The position numbers were made by a program, and so were the translations under genes. The notes beneath the pieces are model-generated. The model was given only the letters and a program-made list of their open reading frames with translations, had not been told where the DNA came from and ran no database searches. Below, in pieces: positions 32,354 to 43,800 of a stretch of 64,000 nt of DNA. The stretch comes from Hymenobacter properus (GTDB lineage: Bacteria > Bacteroidota > Bacteroidia > Cytophagales > Hymenobacteraceae): NCBI RefSeq assembly GCF_015694735.1, contig NZ_JADQDP010000004.1, positions 620,001 through 684,000 of the forward strand, read 5' to 3'. Position 1 is the stretch's first letter; every line of letters starts with the position of its first letter.

Positions 32354-33040
32354 ATGCCTGATTTCTTGCGCTTTCGTCGCTTCTCCTTCTTTTTTGCCGT
32401 AGCCCTGCTGGGCACGCTGCTGCTGGCGGCCCCCTCGGCGCACGCGCAAGGCAAGCGCAAAATCGTGCAGTTCACGGGCATTGTGGCCAGCGGCGACAGT
32501 CTGCTGGGCGTGCCCGGCGCCAGCATCTACGTGCCCCGGGCCGGGCGCGGCACTTCCTCCAACGCCTACGGCTACTTCTCCATGGCTGTGCTGGCCGGCG
32601 ACAGCATCGTCATCCGCTCGCTGGGCTACGCCAACCAAACCATCATCATTCCGGCCGACTACCAGCGCCTGAGCTACTCCGTGGTGGTGCAGCTGGTGGA
32701 GGACGCCACCGTGCTACCCGAGGTGCGCGTGTTCCCCTACACCACCGAGCGCGACTTCAAGAAGGCCTTTCTGGCCCTGCGCCTGCCCACCGAGAAAGGC
32801 AGCGCCGCCGCCGACAACCTCAACGAGGAGCTGATGAACCGCATTTTCCGCACCCAGCCCATGGGCGCGGTGGCCAACTTCCGGCAGACGATGCAGAACC
32901 AGCAGTACAACCAGGACGTGCGCGCTGGCTTCGGGCCCAGCGTGTATGCCAACAACCCGCTCATCAACCCCTTCAGCTGGCTGAAGCTGGTGCAGCAGGT
33001 GAAAAACGGCGAGTTCAAGAAGAAATACAACGACGATTAA
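32354..33040 (+). CDS. Exported protein with carboxypeptidase-regulatory-like domain
   Basis: The 228-residue protein has a signal peptide ending SAHAQ (residue 32), followed by a beta-sandwich of the carboxypeptidase-regulatory-like type: FTGIVASGDSLLGVPGASIY, GTSSNAYGYFSMAVLAGDSI, VIRSLGYANQ. Next comes a helical tail predicted soluble (about residues 125-228) with no recognised domain. Such domains usually sit at the N-terminus of TonB receptors; here the receptor part is absent, so it is a free-standing periplasmic protein. ATG 32354 is chosen over a TTG 6 bp upstream. Its promoter is back to back with that of the ArsR gene. Confidence 0.8.
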   Translation: MPDFLRFRRFSFFFAVALLGTLLLAAPSAHAQGKRKIVQFTGIVASGDSLLGVPGASIYVPRAGRGTSSNAYGYFSMAVLAGDSIVIRSLGYANQTIIIPADYQRLSYSVVVQLVEDATVLPEVRVFPYTTERDFKKAFLALRLPTEKGSAAADNLNEELMNRIFRTQPMGAVANFRQTMQNQQYNQDVRAGFGPSVYANNPLINPFSWLKLVQQVKNGEFKKKYNDD

Positions 33041-33135
33041 TACCTCGTCGGTAGCCCATTGCGGGCATTTTGGGGCAACTTCTGCTCCGGTTTTGGGGTA
33101 AAGCTAGGGTTTGCACGCTGCTTTACTCCTAGCTT

Positions 33136-34515
33136 ATGGATACGAATCTTCCCGCTTCGGCGCACCCCCGCGTGGTCATTATCGGCTGCGGCTTTGGGGG
33201 CCTGCGCCTAGCCAAGGCGCTGCGCAAGGCGCCGGTTCAGGTCGTGGTTATCGACCGCAACAACTACCACAACTTTCAGCCGCTGCTCTACCAGGTAGCC
33301 ACCGGCGCCCTGGAGGCCGACAGCATCGCCTACCCCATCCGGAAGATTTTCGCGGGCCAGAAAAACTTCTTCTACCGCATGGCCGACGTGCACAGCGTTG
33401 AGCCAGCCAGCAATACCGTGGTGACCAGCGTGGGCGATATTCGCTACGACTACCTGGTGCTGGCCACGGGCTCGCTCACCAACTTCTTCGGGCTGGAAAG
33501 CATTGAGCGCAATGCCATGCAAATCAAGAGCATCCCGAATGCCCTGAACCTGCGCAGCTTCATTTTCCAGAACTTTGAGAAAGCCCTGCTCACTGAAAAC
33601 CCGGAGGAGCGGCAGGCCCTGCTCAATATCGTGGTGGTGGGCGGCGGACCCACGGGCGTGGAAATCAGCGGCTCGCTGGCCGAGATGCGCAAGCACGTGC
33701 TGCCCAAAGACTACCCGGAGCTGGACCTGCAGCACATGCAGATTTTCCTGGTGGAAGCCGGGCCGGCGCTGCTCGGCCCTATGTCGCCGGCCTCGCAGGC
33801 CGATGCCAAGCGCTACCTCGACGAGCTAGGCGTGAAGGTGCTGTTGAACACGTCTATCAAGAAATTTGAGAACTGCCGGGCCTACCACACCGATACTGAC
33901 TTCATCCCGACCGAAAACCTGGTGTGGGCCGCCGGCGTGAACGGCGCCGAAGTGCCCGGCCTGCCCGCCGAAGTGGTGACCCGCAACAAGCGCATCAACG
34001 TGAACCTGTGGAACCAGGTGCCGGGCCTGACCAACGTCTTCGCCATCGGCGACGTGGCCAACATGGTGACCGAGGACATGCCCCGCGGCCTGCCCATGCT
34101 GGCGCCCGTGGCCCAACAGCACGCCGACCACTTGGCCAAGAACCTGCAGCGCATCTTGCGCGGCGAAACGCCCACGGATTTTGTGTATAACAACAAGGGC
34201 TCAATGGCCATTGTGAGCCGCAACAAGGCCGTGGTCGACTTGCCCAAAAACGTGCACTTCAACGGCTTTTTCGGCTGGTTTACCTGGCTGTTTGTGCACT
34301 TGATGACGCTGGTGGGCTTCCGCAACAAGGTGGTGGCCTTCATCGACTGGGCCTTCAGCTACTTCAGCACCGACCAGGCCCTGCGCCTCATCATCCGTCC
34401 CTTCAGCCGGCGCGACGTGAAAGATGACAAGGGCAAGAAAAGCGCCGAGCACCGCACTGCTACCCCTGATTACAATCCGACGCCACCGGCGATTCAGACA
34501 CCTGTGTCGGGCTAA
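33136..34515 (+). CDS. ndh: Type II NADH:quinone oxidoreductase (NDH-2)
   Basis: The 459-residue flavoenzyme moves electrons from NADH to quinone without pumping protons. The FAD motif VVIIGCGFGGLRLAKAL lies near residue 13, followed by NYHNFQPLLYQVATGALEAD, characteristic of NDH-2. The NADH-binding motif VVVGGGPTGVEISGSLAE lies near residue 172, and VFAIGDVANM near residue 305 completes the FAD site. A C-terminal hydrophobic segment (FFGWFTWLFVHLMTLVGF) anchors it to the inner membrane. The ATG is at 33136. It forms its own unit, closed by a terminator at 34540. The cell thus also encodes complex I subunits in this window (nuoM, nuoN). Confidence 0.93.
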   Translation: MDTNLPASAHPRVVIIGCGFGGLRLAKALRKAPVQVVVIDRNNYHNFQPLLYQVATGALEADSIAYPIRKIFAGQKNFFYRMADVHSVEPASNTVVTSVGDIRYDYLVLATGSLTNFFGLESIERNAMQIKSIPNALNLRSFIFQNFEKALLTENPEERQALLNIVVVGGGPTGVEISGSLAEMRKHVLPKDYPELDLQHMQIFLVEAGPALLGPMSPASQADAKRYLDELGVKVLLNTSIKKFENCRAYHTDTDFIPTENLVWAAGVNGAEVPGLPAEVVTRNKRINVNLWNQVPGLTNVFAIGDVANMVTEDMPRGLPMLAPVAQQHADHLAKNLQRILRGETPTDFVYNNKGSMAIVSRNKAVVDLPKNVHFNGFFGWFTWLFVHLMTLVGFRNKVVAFIDWAFSYFSTDQALRLIIRPFSRRDVKDDKGKKSAEHRTATPDYNPTPPAIQTPVSG

Positions 34516-34539
34516 TAAAGCCCATCAGCTCTTACCCCG

Positions 34540-34598
34540 AAGAGCCTCAAGTGCCCCTTAGCTCCGGCTAAAAGGACACTTGAGGCTCTTTCCATTTC
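34540..34598 (+). terminator. Rho-independent terminator after ndh
   Basis: The stem AAGAGCCTCAAGTG / CACTTGAGGCTCTT (14 bp) has further weak pairing in the loop and is followed by TTCCATTT. It starts 25 bp after the ndh stop codon. Confidence 0.85.
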
Positions 34599-34826
34599 AG
34601 ATAAGTTGGACCATTATGAATAAAGAAATAAAAGAATAAATAAAAAAAGGGCTGGATAGGCAAAGTGTAATTTTTTATCAGGAATATTTCATCTATTTTT
34701 GCAATACTTTAATTTATTAGGGATTTTGTTGTCCATTAGTAAGCTTGCTCATCTCAAGCAGGATTGCTCATTCCATTTCTGATTTCGCCACTTTTTGCCC
34801 GTTTAAACCTTTTTCAAACCCACCGT
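34599..34826. other. AT-rich leader region of the giant surface protein gene
   Basis: This roughly 230-bp stretch is strongly AT-rich with A runs (for example 34640-34650), unlike most spacers here. It carries the likely promoter at 34694. No hairpin or small gene was recognised. Confidence 0.6.
34694..34701 (+). promoter_or_regulatory. TANNTTTG-type promoter box of the giant MBG gene
   Basis: TATTTTTG matches the consensus; the T-rich TTTTTTATC about 20 bp upstream could serve as -33. The ATG follows 125 bp later, giving an unusually long AT-rich leader. Confidence 0.45.
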
Positions 34827-37800
34827 ATGCAACAAATTTTACTTTTTGCAACGCGAGCTAAGCATTATAGGGCCTTCGGGGTCTTATTGGTGTTGCTCAT
34901 GAGCCTAATCGGTTCCATAGGAACGCTGCATGCTCAAGTAAATAGCGGTACTGCAACCGTTAGTACCGATATGGCAGACTATCTGCCAGGAGATATAGTC
35001 GTGATAGAAGGGGATGGGTGGCAACCTGGCGAACAGGTTCGCCTTGAAATTGACCACTCCAAGGTGACACACGGTAACACTGTGCTATATGCAACTGCTG
35101 ATGGGACAGGACACATCTATAACAATCAGTTTGTGATTCAACCCATCCACTTGGGAGAGTCATTTACGCTAACGGCTACGGGAGCTAGTTCAGGGCAGAC
35201 AGCTAACACAACATTTACGGATGGTAATGTTGTTGGTAGCATCTCTATTAGTACTCAATCAAATAATGTCAACACCCCATCCACCTTTACATACACTGTA
35301 AGTATAACAGGAAAACAAAGCACGCCGGCAAATTCTACTGTTGCTCTGTCCGCTACTGGACTTCCAACCGGTGTAACGGCATCTTTCAGCCCATCAAGTG
35401 TTGGAGTACCGCAAAATTCAACAACACCTGTAACCTCAACACTTACATTAAACACTACTAATTCAACTTTTCAGGGTACAAGTAATTTCACTGTATCCGC
35501 CGATGGAAGCAATGCTACCGGCACATTAACAGTTTCATCAATTAAGATTGCAACCGCACTTGTAGTAGATGCGGCGTCTGGCACTTATGGAGGAACAACA
35601 AATCTCAGGGCTGCTCTGACTCCAGCATTAAGTGGTAAAACCATTAGCTTCACCCTTAATGGGACTGCGGCTGGAACGGCTACAACGGATGCTTCGGGTG
35701 TTGCGACTATATCCAATGTTATTTTGAGCGGTATCACGGCAGGAACTTATGCTTCTGGAGTGGCTGCCAGCTTTGCTGGTGATGCTTCGTACACCTTGAG
35801 CAATGCCACCAACAGCCTCAACATAAGCCCAAAGCCGGTGACGGTAACCTCCACCGCCGGCCAGAGCAAAGTCTACGGGCAGAACGACCCGACTGCCTTC
35901 GCTTACACCACCACCGCTTTGGTGGGCACAGAAACGCTCTCTGGCAGCCTTACCCGCGTGGCCGGTTCGAACGTAGGCACCTACGCCATCAACCAAGGTA
36001 CGGTGACCAACGCTAACAACACCAACTATGACATTACGTTTGTACCGGCTTCCTTTGCCATAACGGCTAAGACCCTGACGCCCGCTATTGTGGCCGCCAG
36101 CAAAGCCTACGACGGCACCGCCACGGCCACGCTAAATAGCCAGACAGTGACGGGCATGGTCAACAACGAGCAAGTGGGCCTGGCCGTGACGGCCGCCACC
36201 TTCGACACCAAAAATGTGGGCACAGGGAAGACCGTAACGGCCACCGGCCTGTCCCTGACGGGAGCAGCCGCCAGCAACTACGTACTGGCGGCCAACGCCA
36301 CGGCCACCTCACTGGCCGACATCACGGCCAAGTCGGTAACGGTAACCGCGGATGCCAATCAGAGCAAGGTCTACGGTCAAACCGACCCGACCTACACCTA
36401 CTCGGGCACGCTGCTCGGCACCGACACCTTCACCGGCGCCCTGAGCCGCGTGGCCGGCTCCAACGTGGGCTCGTACGCTTACACCCTGGGCACGCTCTCG
36501 GCCGGTAGCAATTACTCGCTGAGCTTGGCCTCCGGCAGCACCTTCGCCATCACCAAGGCCACGCCGACGGTGTTAGCTACGGGAGGCAGCTTCACCTACG
36601 ACGCCAACGCGCACGCCGGCAGCTACATGGCCACGGGCGTGGGTACGCCGGCCGAGAACCTGACGGCGAGCCTCAGCTACGCCGGCGTGAGTCCGACGGT
36701 ATACCCTGCTAGCGCTACAGCTCCGACCAACGCCGGGACCTATACAGTTACGGCCACCTACACGGCCTCGGCCAACTACAACGGTGCCTCAGACAGTAAG
36801 GCCCTAACCATCAACAGAGCTAATCCGAGCCTGACAGCCACGGCCGCCACCAACCTTACCTATAACGCCACGGCCAAGGACGGCTCATACACGCTCATCG
36901 GCGTGGGAACCGACTTATCTTCGGCCACGGCCACGCTCAGCTACAGCGGTACGGGCTCAACCACCTACGGTCCTTCAGCCACGGCCCCTGCTAACGCAGG
37001 TACCTACTCGGTGACCGCCTCGTTTGCCGGCAATACTAACTACAATGCCGCTACCACCGCCGCCACAGCCTTTGCTATCGGCAAAGCTACCCCAACGGTA
37101 ATTGTTGTGGTAGGCGGCCCTTACACTTACTCCAATACAGCCAAGGCCGTGAGCAACGCCACGGTGACGGGCGTGGATGGTGCTTCGCTGGGCAATGCCA
37201 CCGTGGTTTACCAGCAAAACGGCTCGGCCGTGAGCCCGGTGAATGCCGGTGCTTACGACGTGTATGCTTCCTACGCCGGTAATGCCAACTACAATTCGGC
37301 TTCGGATAACAGCAAGCAACTCGTCATTGGCAAGGCCGCCCTGTCGGTGACGGCCGACGACAAGAGCAGGACCTACGGCGATGCCAATCCGGCTTTCACC
37401 GCTTCCTACTCGGGCTTCGTGAATGGCGAAACGCTTGCCACCAGCGGCGTGAGCGGCGCTCCTGCGGTGAGCACCACCGCGACCACCGCCAGTTCGGTGG
37501 GCGCTTATCCCATCACCGCCAGTGCGGGCACGTTGGCAGCCGCCAACTATAGCTTCACATACACCAATGGCACCTTGACTATTAACAAGGCTACGCCCGT
37601 TGTGACGTGGAACAATCCGGCCAACATTACCTACGGCACGGCCCTCTCGGCCACCCAGCTCAATGCCACTGCTACTGTTGCTGGCACGTTTACCTATACA
37701 CCAGCAGCTGACACCAAGCTCCCGGCCGGGGCCGGGCAAAACCTTTCGGCAAGCTTTGTACCGATGGACCGGACCAACTACACTTCGCCTATCGGAACTT

Positions 37801-40800
37801 CCACCGTTATCAACGTGGACAAAGCGGTGCTGACCATCACGGCCGACAACAAGATCAAGAACTACGATGGTCTAGTATACTCGGGCTTCACCTACACGCC
37901 CTCAGGCTTCGTGAATGGTGATAACAGCAACGTGATTGGCGGCTCGATTTCCTACGCCGGCGCGGCCACTACGGCTACCAACGCCAGCACCACTCCCTAT
38001 CTGCTCTCGCCAGTGGTAACGGCCCTGACGGCCGCTAACTACAGCTTCGCCCCGGCTGATGGTTCACTCACCATTAACAAGGCCTCAGCTACCATTACGC
38101 TGAGCAACCTGACCCAAACCTACGACGGCTCGGCTAAAACCGTAACTGCTACCACCAACCCGGTCGGCCTCACGGGCGTCGCCCTCACTTACGACGCCGC
38201 TTCTACAGCACCTACCAACGCTGGCAGCTATGCTGTGCTAGCTGCGCTGACTGATGCAAACTACCAGGCCAGCGATGCCACCGGCACACTGGTCATCAAC
38301 AAAGCCGACCAAACCATTACGGTTGGCACGCCCGCTCCGGCCTCGGCTACTTACAACACTACCTTCACAGTAGCGGCCACGGCCAGCTCGGGCTTGCCGG
38401 TGAGCTATGGGAGCACGACTCCTCTGAGCAACGCGGCAGCTTCCTACCGCATGAACAGCGGCACAGGCACCGGCACGGTCACGTACTCGCAAGCCGGCGA
38501 CAACAACTACAATGCCGCCCCCGATGTGACGGTTAACGTCAGCGCCACGAAGGCCAATGCGACCATAAATGTGCCAGACTACAGCGTGACGTATGACGGC
38601 CAGGTACACGCCGCCAGCGGCCAGGCCTCGGGCATCAACAGCGCCACCCAAGCCTCCGTTGACCTGAGCAACCTGCTCTCCTACGGCGCGGGGGTTACCA
38701 ACGTACCCGGCGGCAGCGCCACCTGGAGCTTTGCCGGCGACAACAACTACAACAGCGCCAGCGGCAGCGCCACCGTCGGCATCACCCAAGCCACGCCTAC
38801 CATTGCATTGACTGTGGGCGGCCCCTATCTGTACGACGGCAACCAGCACGGCGTGAGCAGCGCCACGGTGACGGGCGTGGGCGGCGCTTCGCTGGGCAAT
38901 GCCTCCGTGGCCTACCAGCAGAACAACGCCCTGGCAACGCCGCTTAATGCGGGATTGTATGATGTGACGGCTTCTTTTGCAGGGAACAGTAACTATGCTG
39001 CCGCCGCGCCACAAACCGGCACGCTGACCATTAACAAAGCCGACGCTACAGTTAATATTACCCCCTACTCGGGTACGTATGACGGCGCAGCCCACAGCCT
39101 GACGGGCACGGCCACCGGCGTGAGCGGCGAAAGCTTGAACAACAGCCTTTCGTTTGGCACCAGCTTCACCAACGTACCCGGCGGTACCGCTACCTGGACC
39201 TTCACCGGTGGCACCAACTACAAGGACAAGACCAGCACGGCTGCTGTGGCCATCAGCAAGGCCACGCCTACGGTGGCCCTGAACCTGGCGCCTTCTTACA
39301 CTTACACGGGCTCAGCACAGCCGGTGACCGGCACCGTGACGGGCGTGCAAAATACCAGCCTGGGCGCCGCTAATGTCACGTACAAAGCAGCTGGTGCGAG
39401 CAGCTTCGGTACCACTGCTCCCGTAACGGTGGGTATTTATGACGTGAAAGGTGCTTTCGACGGCGACGGCAACTACAACCCGGCTGAAACCCAGGGCAGC
39501 ATGAGCATCGGGAAAGCCGTGGCCACCGTTACCCTCGGCAGCCTGAACCCGACCTACGATGGTTTGGCTAAGGCGGCTACTGCCACGACCAGTGCCACGG
39601 GTACCAGCACCTACACGTTCACATACGACGGTTCGACCACGGCTCCGACCAACGCAGGCTCCTATGCCGTGGTAGCCACGCTGAACAACGACAACTTCTC
39701 GGGCTCGGCCAACGGCACGCTGGTTATAGCCCAAGCATCCAACGCCATCACCTTCGGTCCACTGGGCGACAAAACGTTCGGCGATGCCTCGTTCAACCTG
39801 ACGGCCAGCGCTACTTCAGGTGATAATGTGGTGTTTACGGTGGCTGGCGGCCCGGCTACCATCAGTGGCAACACGCTCACTATTACCGGCGCGGGCAACG
39901 TGACGGTGACGGCCTCGGAAGCCGGCAATGCCAACTATGTGGCGGCTGCTCCGGTGCAGCAAACCTTCACGGTGGCGCCGGCTACGCCCATCGTTACTTG
40001 GGCCCCGCTCAGCGCCATCAACTACGGCACCAGCCTGGCCGGTCTGCTCAACGCCACGGCCACGTTTGCAGGTTCACCGGTGCAGGGCAGCTTCGAGTAC
40101 AAGCAAGATGCTACCGTTGTTACCGATGCCACCGTGCTGGATGCCAACTCCTCGGCTTACCCGCTGCGTGTAACCTTCACTCCGAGCAGCAGCAATTATG
40201 GCAGTGCCGGCATGGACAACGCACTGACTGTGCGCAAAGTCGACCAGCACATCTCGTGGTCGGCTCCGACGGCCATCACCTACGGCGCGGCATTGTCGGG
40301 CACGCAGCTCAACGCCACCGTAACGGGCGTGAATGGCGGCTCGGCTCCGGGTACCCTAACCTATACCCCGGCAGCAGCCACCGTGTTGCGCGCCGGCACC
40401 CACACCCTGAGCGTGACCGCCGCCGCTACTACCAACTACAACGAGGCAACCACCACGGTTGACTTGCAGGTGATGCCGGCCGCGCAAACCATTACGTTTA
40501 CGGCGCTGGGCAACAAAACTTATGGCGACGCTGACTTCACGGTAAGCGCCTCTACCACGTCTCCGCTGCCCATCACCTTCTCGGCTACCGGCGCCGCTAC
40601 CGTTAGCGGCAATACTGTGCAAATCACGGGCGCCGGCCAGGCTACCATCACGGCCACACAGGCCGGCGATAACGACTACCAGGCCGCAACCTCGGTTAGC
40701 CAATCCTTTACCATTGACAAGGCCGTGGCGCAACTCAACATCACGGGCCTGACCCATGTGTTCAACGGCACTGCAAAAGGCGCCACGGTTACCACGGTGC

Positions 40801-43800
40801 CTACGGGCCTGAGCACGGTGAACGTTACGTATAATGGCTCCGCAACCCTGCCCATCAACGCCGGGTCGTACACGGTGGATGCTAGCCTGACCAACGACAA
40901 CTACGTGGGCTCGGCTACCGCTAAGCTGGAAATTGCCAAGGCTTCACAAACGATTACCGTTGTGACGCCCGCGCCGAACACGGCTGTGTACAACACGAAC
41001 TTTACCGTAGCAGCTAGTGCAAGCTCAGGCCTACCCGTAAGCTACGGCAGCACCGGCAAGCTGACTAATACTGGCGCCACCTACACCATGACCAGCGGCA
41101 CGGGCTCCGGCAAGGTGACCTACAGCCAAGGCGGCGACGACAACTACGAACCTGCCACTATGGTTGAAGCTACGGTCGCGGCGACGAAGGCATCCGCTAC
41201 GCTGGCTTTGGTGCAAGACGACTTGCAGCAGACCTATAACGGCTCAGCCAGAACAGTTGGGACTACCACCAATCCGGACGGCCTGAGTGGCGTGAGCGTG
41301 AACTATTCGCCCGTGGCCAGCCCCACCGATGCCGGCACGTACCAAGTAACCGCCTCGCTATCCAATGATGATTACGCCGCTACCGATGCCACGGGCACAC
41401 TCCACATCGACCAAGCTGGCGTGACCGTAACTGTTAGCGGCTTCAGCGGCGCTTACAATGGCTTGCCGCACGGCGCAACAGCCTACTCTGCTATTGGCGC
41501 CACCGGCCTCAAACTGATGTCGGCAGTGACGCTGGACTACACCGGCACGCCCAATGGCACAGCCCCCAACAGCTACCACTCGACGGTGGCTCCCACGGAC
41601 GCAGGCGACTATATCGTGACTGCTACCTACCCGGGCAGCACCAACTACGCCACGGCGAACAACTCTGCTAACATTACCATTGGCAAAGCCAACCAGGCAA
41701 TTACGTGGACGGACCCCGCGGCCATCTTCTATGGCACGGCTTTGTCGGGCAGACAGCTCAACGCCCGCACCAGCGGCGATGGCGCCCTGACGTATTCGCC
41801 TGTAGCCGGCACGGTGCTGAGCGCTGGCCCCCAGTCGCTGAGCGTGAATGCCGCTGCTACCAACAACTATAACGCCGCCAATGCTTCCGTTCACCTCACG
41901 GTGAACCACGCTCAGCTGGTAATAACGGCTAATTCGCGCTCCAAGATTTATGGCGACGATGTAACTTTTACGGGCACGGAGTTCACCAGCTCAGGTCTGG
42001 TGAATGGAAATAGCGTGACCAGTGTGACGCTTACGAGCACCGGTGCACCGGCTTCCGCAGCCTACAGCGCCACGGGCTATGCCATTGTCCCATCGGCTGC
42101 CGTTGGCACTGGGCTAGAAAACTACGACATCGCCTATGCAGATGGGCTGCTGTCCATGCATCAGAAGAGCCTGACTATTGCGGCAACCAACCGCAGCAAG
42201 GTGTACGGCACGGCCTATCCCTTGGGCGCCACCATCACCGCGGCCGATTTCACGGCGACGGGCCTGGTCAACGGCAACACGGTGACAGGCGTCACGCTGG
42301 CCAGCGCCGGCGAAGCCGCCGCAGCCGGCGTGAACACGCCCGGATATGCCATCACCCCGAGCATGGCCGTTGGTTCCGGGCTCGACAACTACGACATCGC
42401 CTACCAGGCCAGCGGCAAGCTGGAAGTGACCAAGGCCGCGCTCAGCGTGGTGGCGGCCGACAAGGCGAAGACCTACGGTCAGCCCAACCCGACCCTGACC
42501 GGCACCCTCACCGGCGTGATGAACAACGACCTCATCACCGAAGCCTACTCGACAAGCGCAACGGCTACGTCGGGCGTAGGCCCTTACGCCATCGTGGCCG
42601 ATGTCAACGCTACTTCGGACGTGCTGGCCAACTACACCCTAACCAAGACTAACGCCACGCTCACCATCAACAAAGCTCTGCTGACGTATGCTGCCACGGC
42701 TGTAACGCGCACCTACGGCACAACGAACCCGGCCCTTGCGGGCACTGTAACCGGCTTTGTAGCTAACGACACGCAGGCTTCGGCTACCACTGGTACGTTG
42801 GCATTCACCACCACAGCTACCAGCGCCAGCAATGTGGGCTCGTACGCCATTACCGGCTCGGGACTGAGTGCTGCCAACTACAATTTCTGCCAAGCTCCGC
42901 ACAACGCCACTGCGTTCACCATCACCAAGGCTACCCCGGTTCTGACGTGGAACAACCCGGCTGACATTACGTATGGCACGGCCTTGAGCGCAACGCAGCT
43001 TAACGCCACGGCTGCTAACGCTTCGACTCCTGTTGTTGGTGTATTCACTTACTCGCCCGCAGCAGGTGCTAAGCTCTCAGCCGGCGCTGGACAAACCATG
43101 TCGGTAAATTTCTTACCGACGGACCTGGCCAACTACAACACGCCCGCTACGGCTTATGCTACCATCAACGTGAATAAAGCCACGCTGACTGTAACGGCCG
43201 GCAACCGCATGAAGACTTACGGTGATGTGTTGACGCTCGGCACTTCCGCCTTCACGACCTCCGGCTTAGTGTATAACGATGCTGTTAACAGCGTTGTGCT
43301 CACTAGTACAGGTGCTGCCGTCACGGCAGCCGTGGGCAGTTACGACGTTGAGCCATCGGCCGCATCTGGCACGGGATTGAGCAACTACACCGTTAACTAC
43401 GTGAACGGCACGCTAGCCGTTGGTCGGAAGGGCTTAACCATTACGGCTAGCAACCGCACCAAGACTTACGGCGACGCTGTCACCTTTGCTGGCACCGAGT
43501 TCACCACGCCCGTAGGTGCGCTCGTCAACGGCGACGTGATTAGCAACGTCACGCTGGCTAGCGCTGGCGCTGCCGCTACCGTTTCAGTAGGAACCTCACC
43601 CATTATGGCTTCGGCCGCAATAGGCACCGGTTTGGACAACTACATCATCAACTACGTTGACGGCACGCTTACTATCGGCCAGAAAGGTTTGACTATCACG
43701 GCAGGCAACCGCACCAAGATATATGGTGATGCGTTGACGCTTGGCAATTCGGCTTTTATTCCGGTGGGTCTGGTCAATGGCGACGTAGTTGCTAGCGTAG

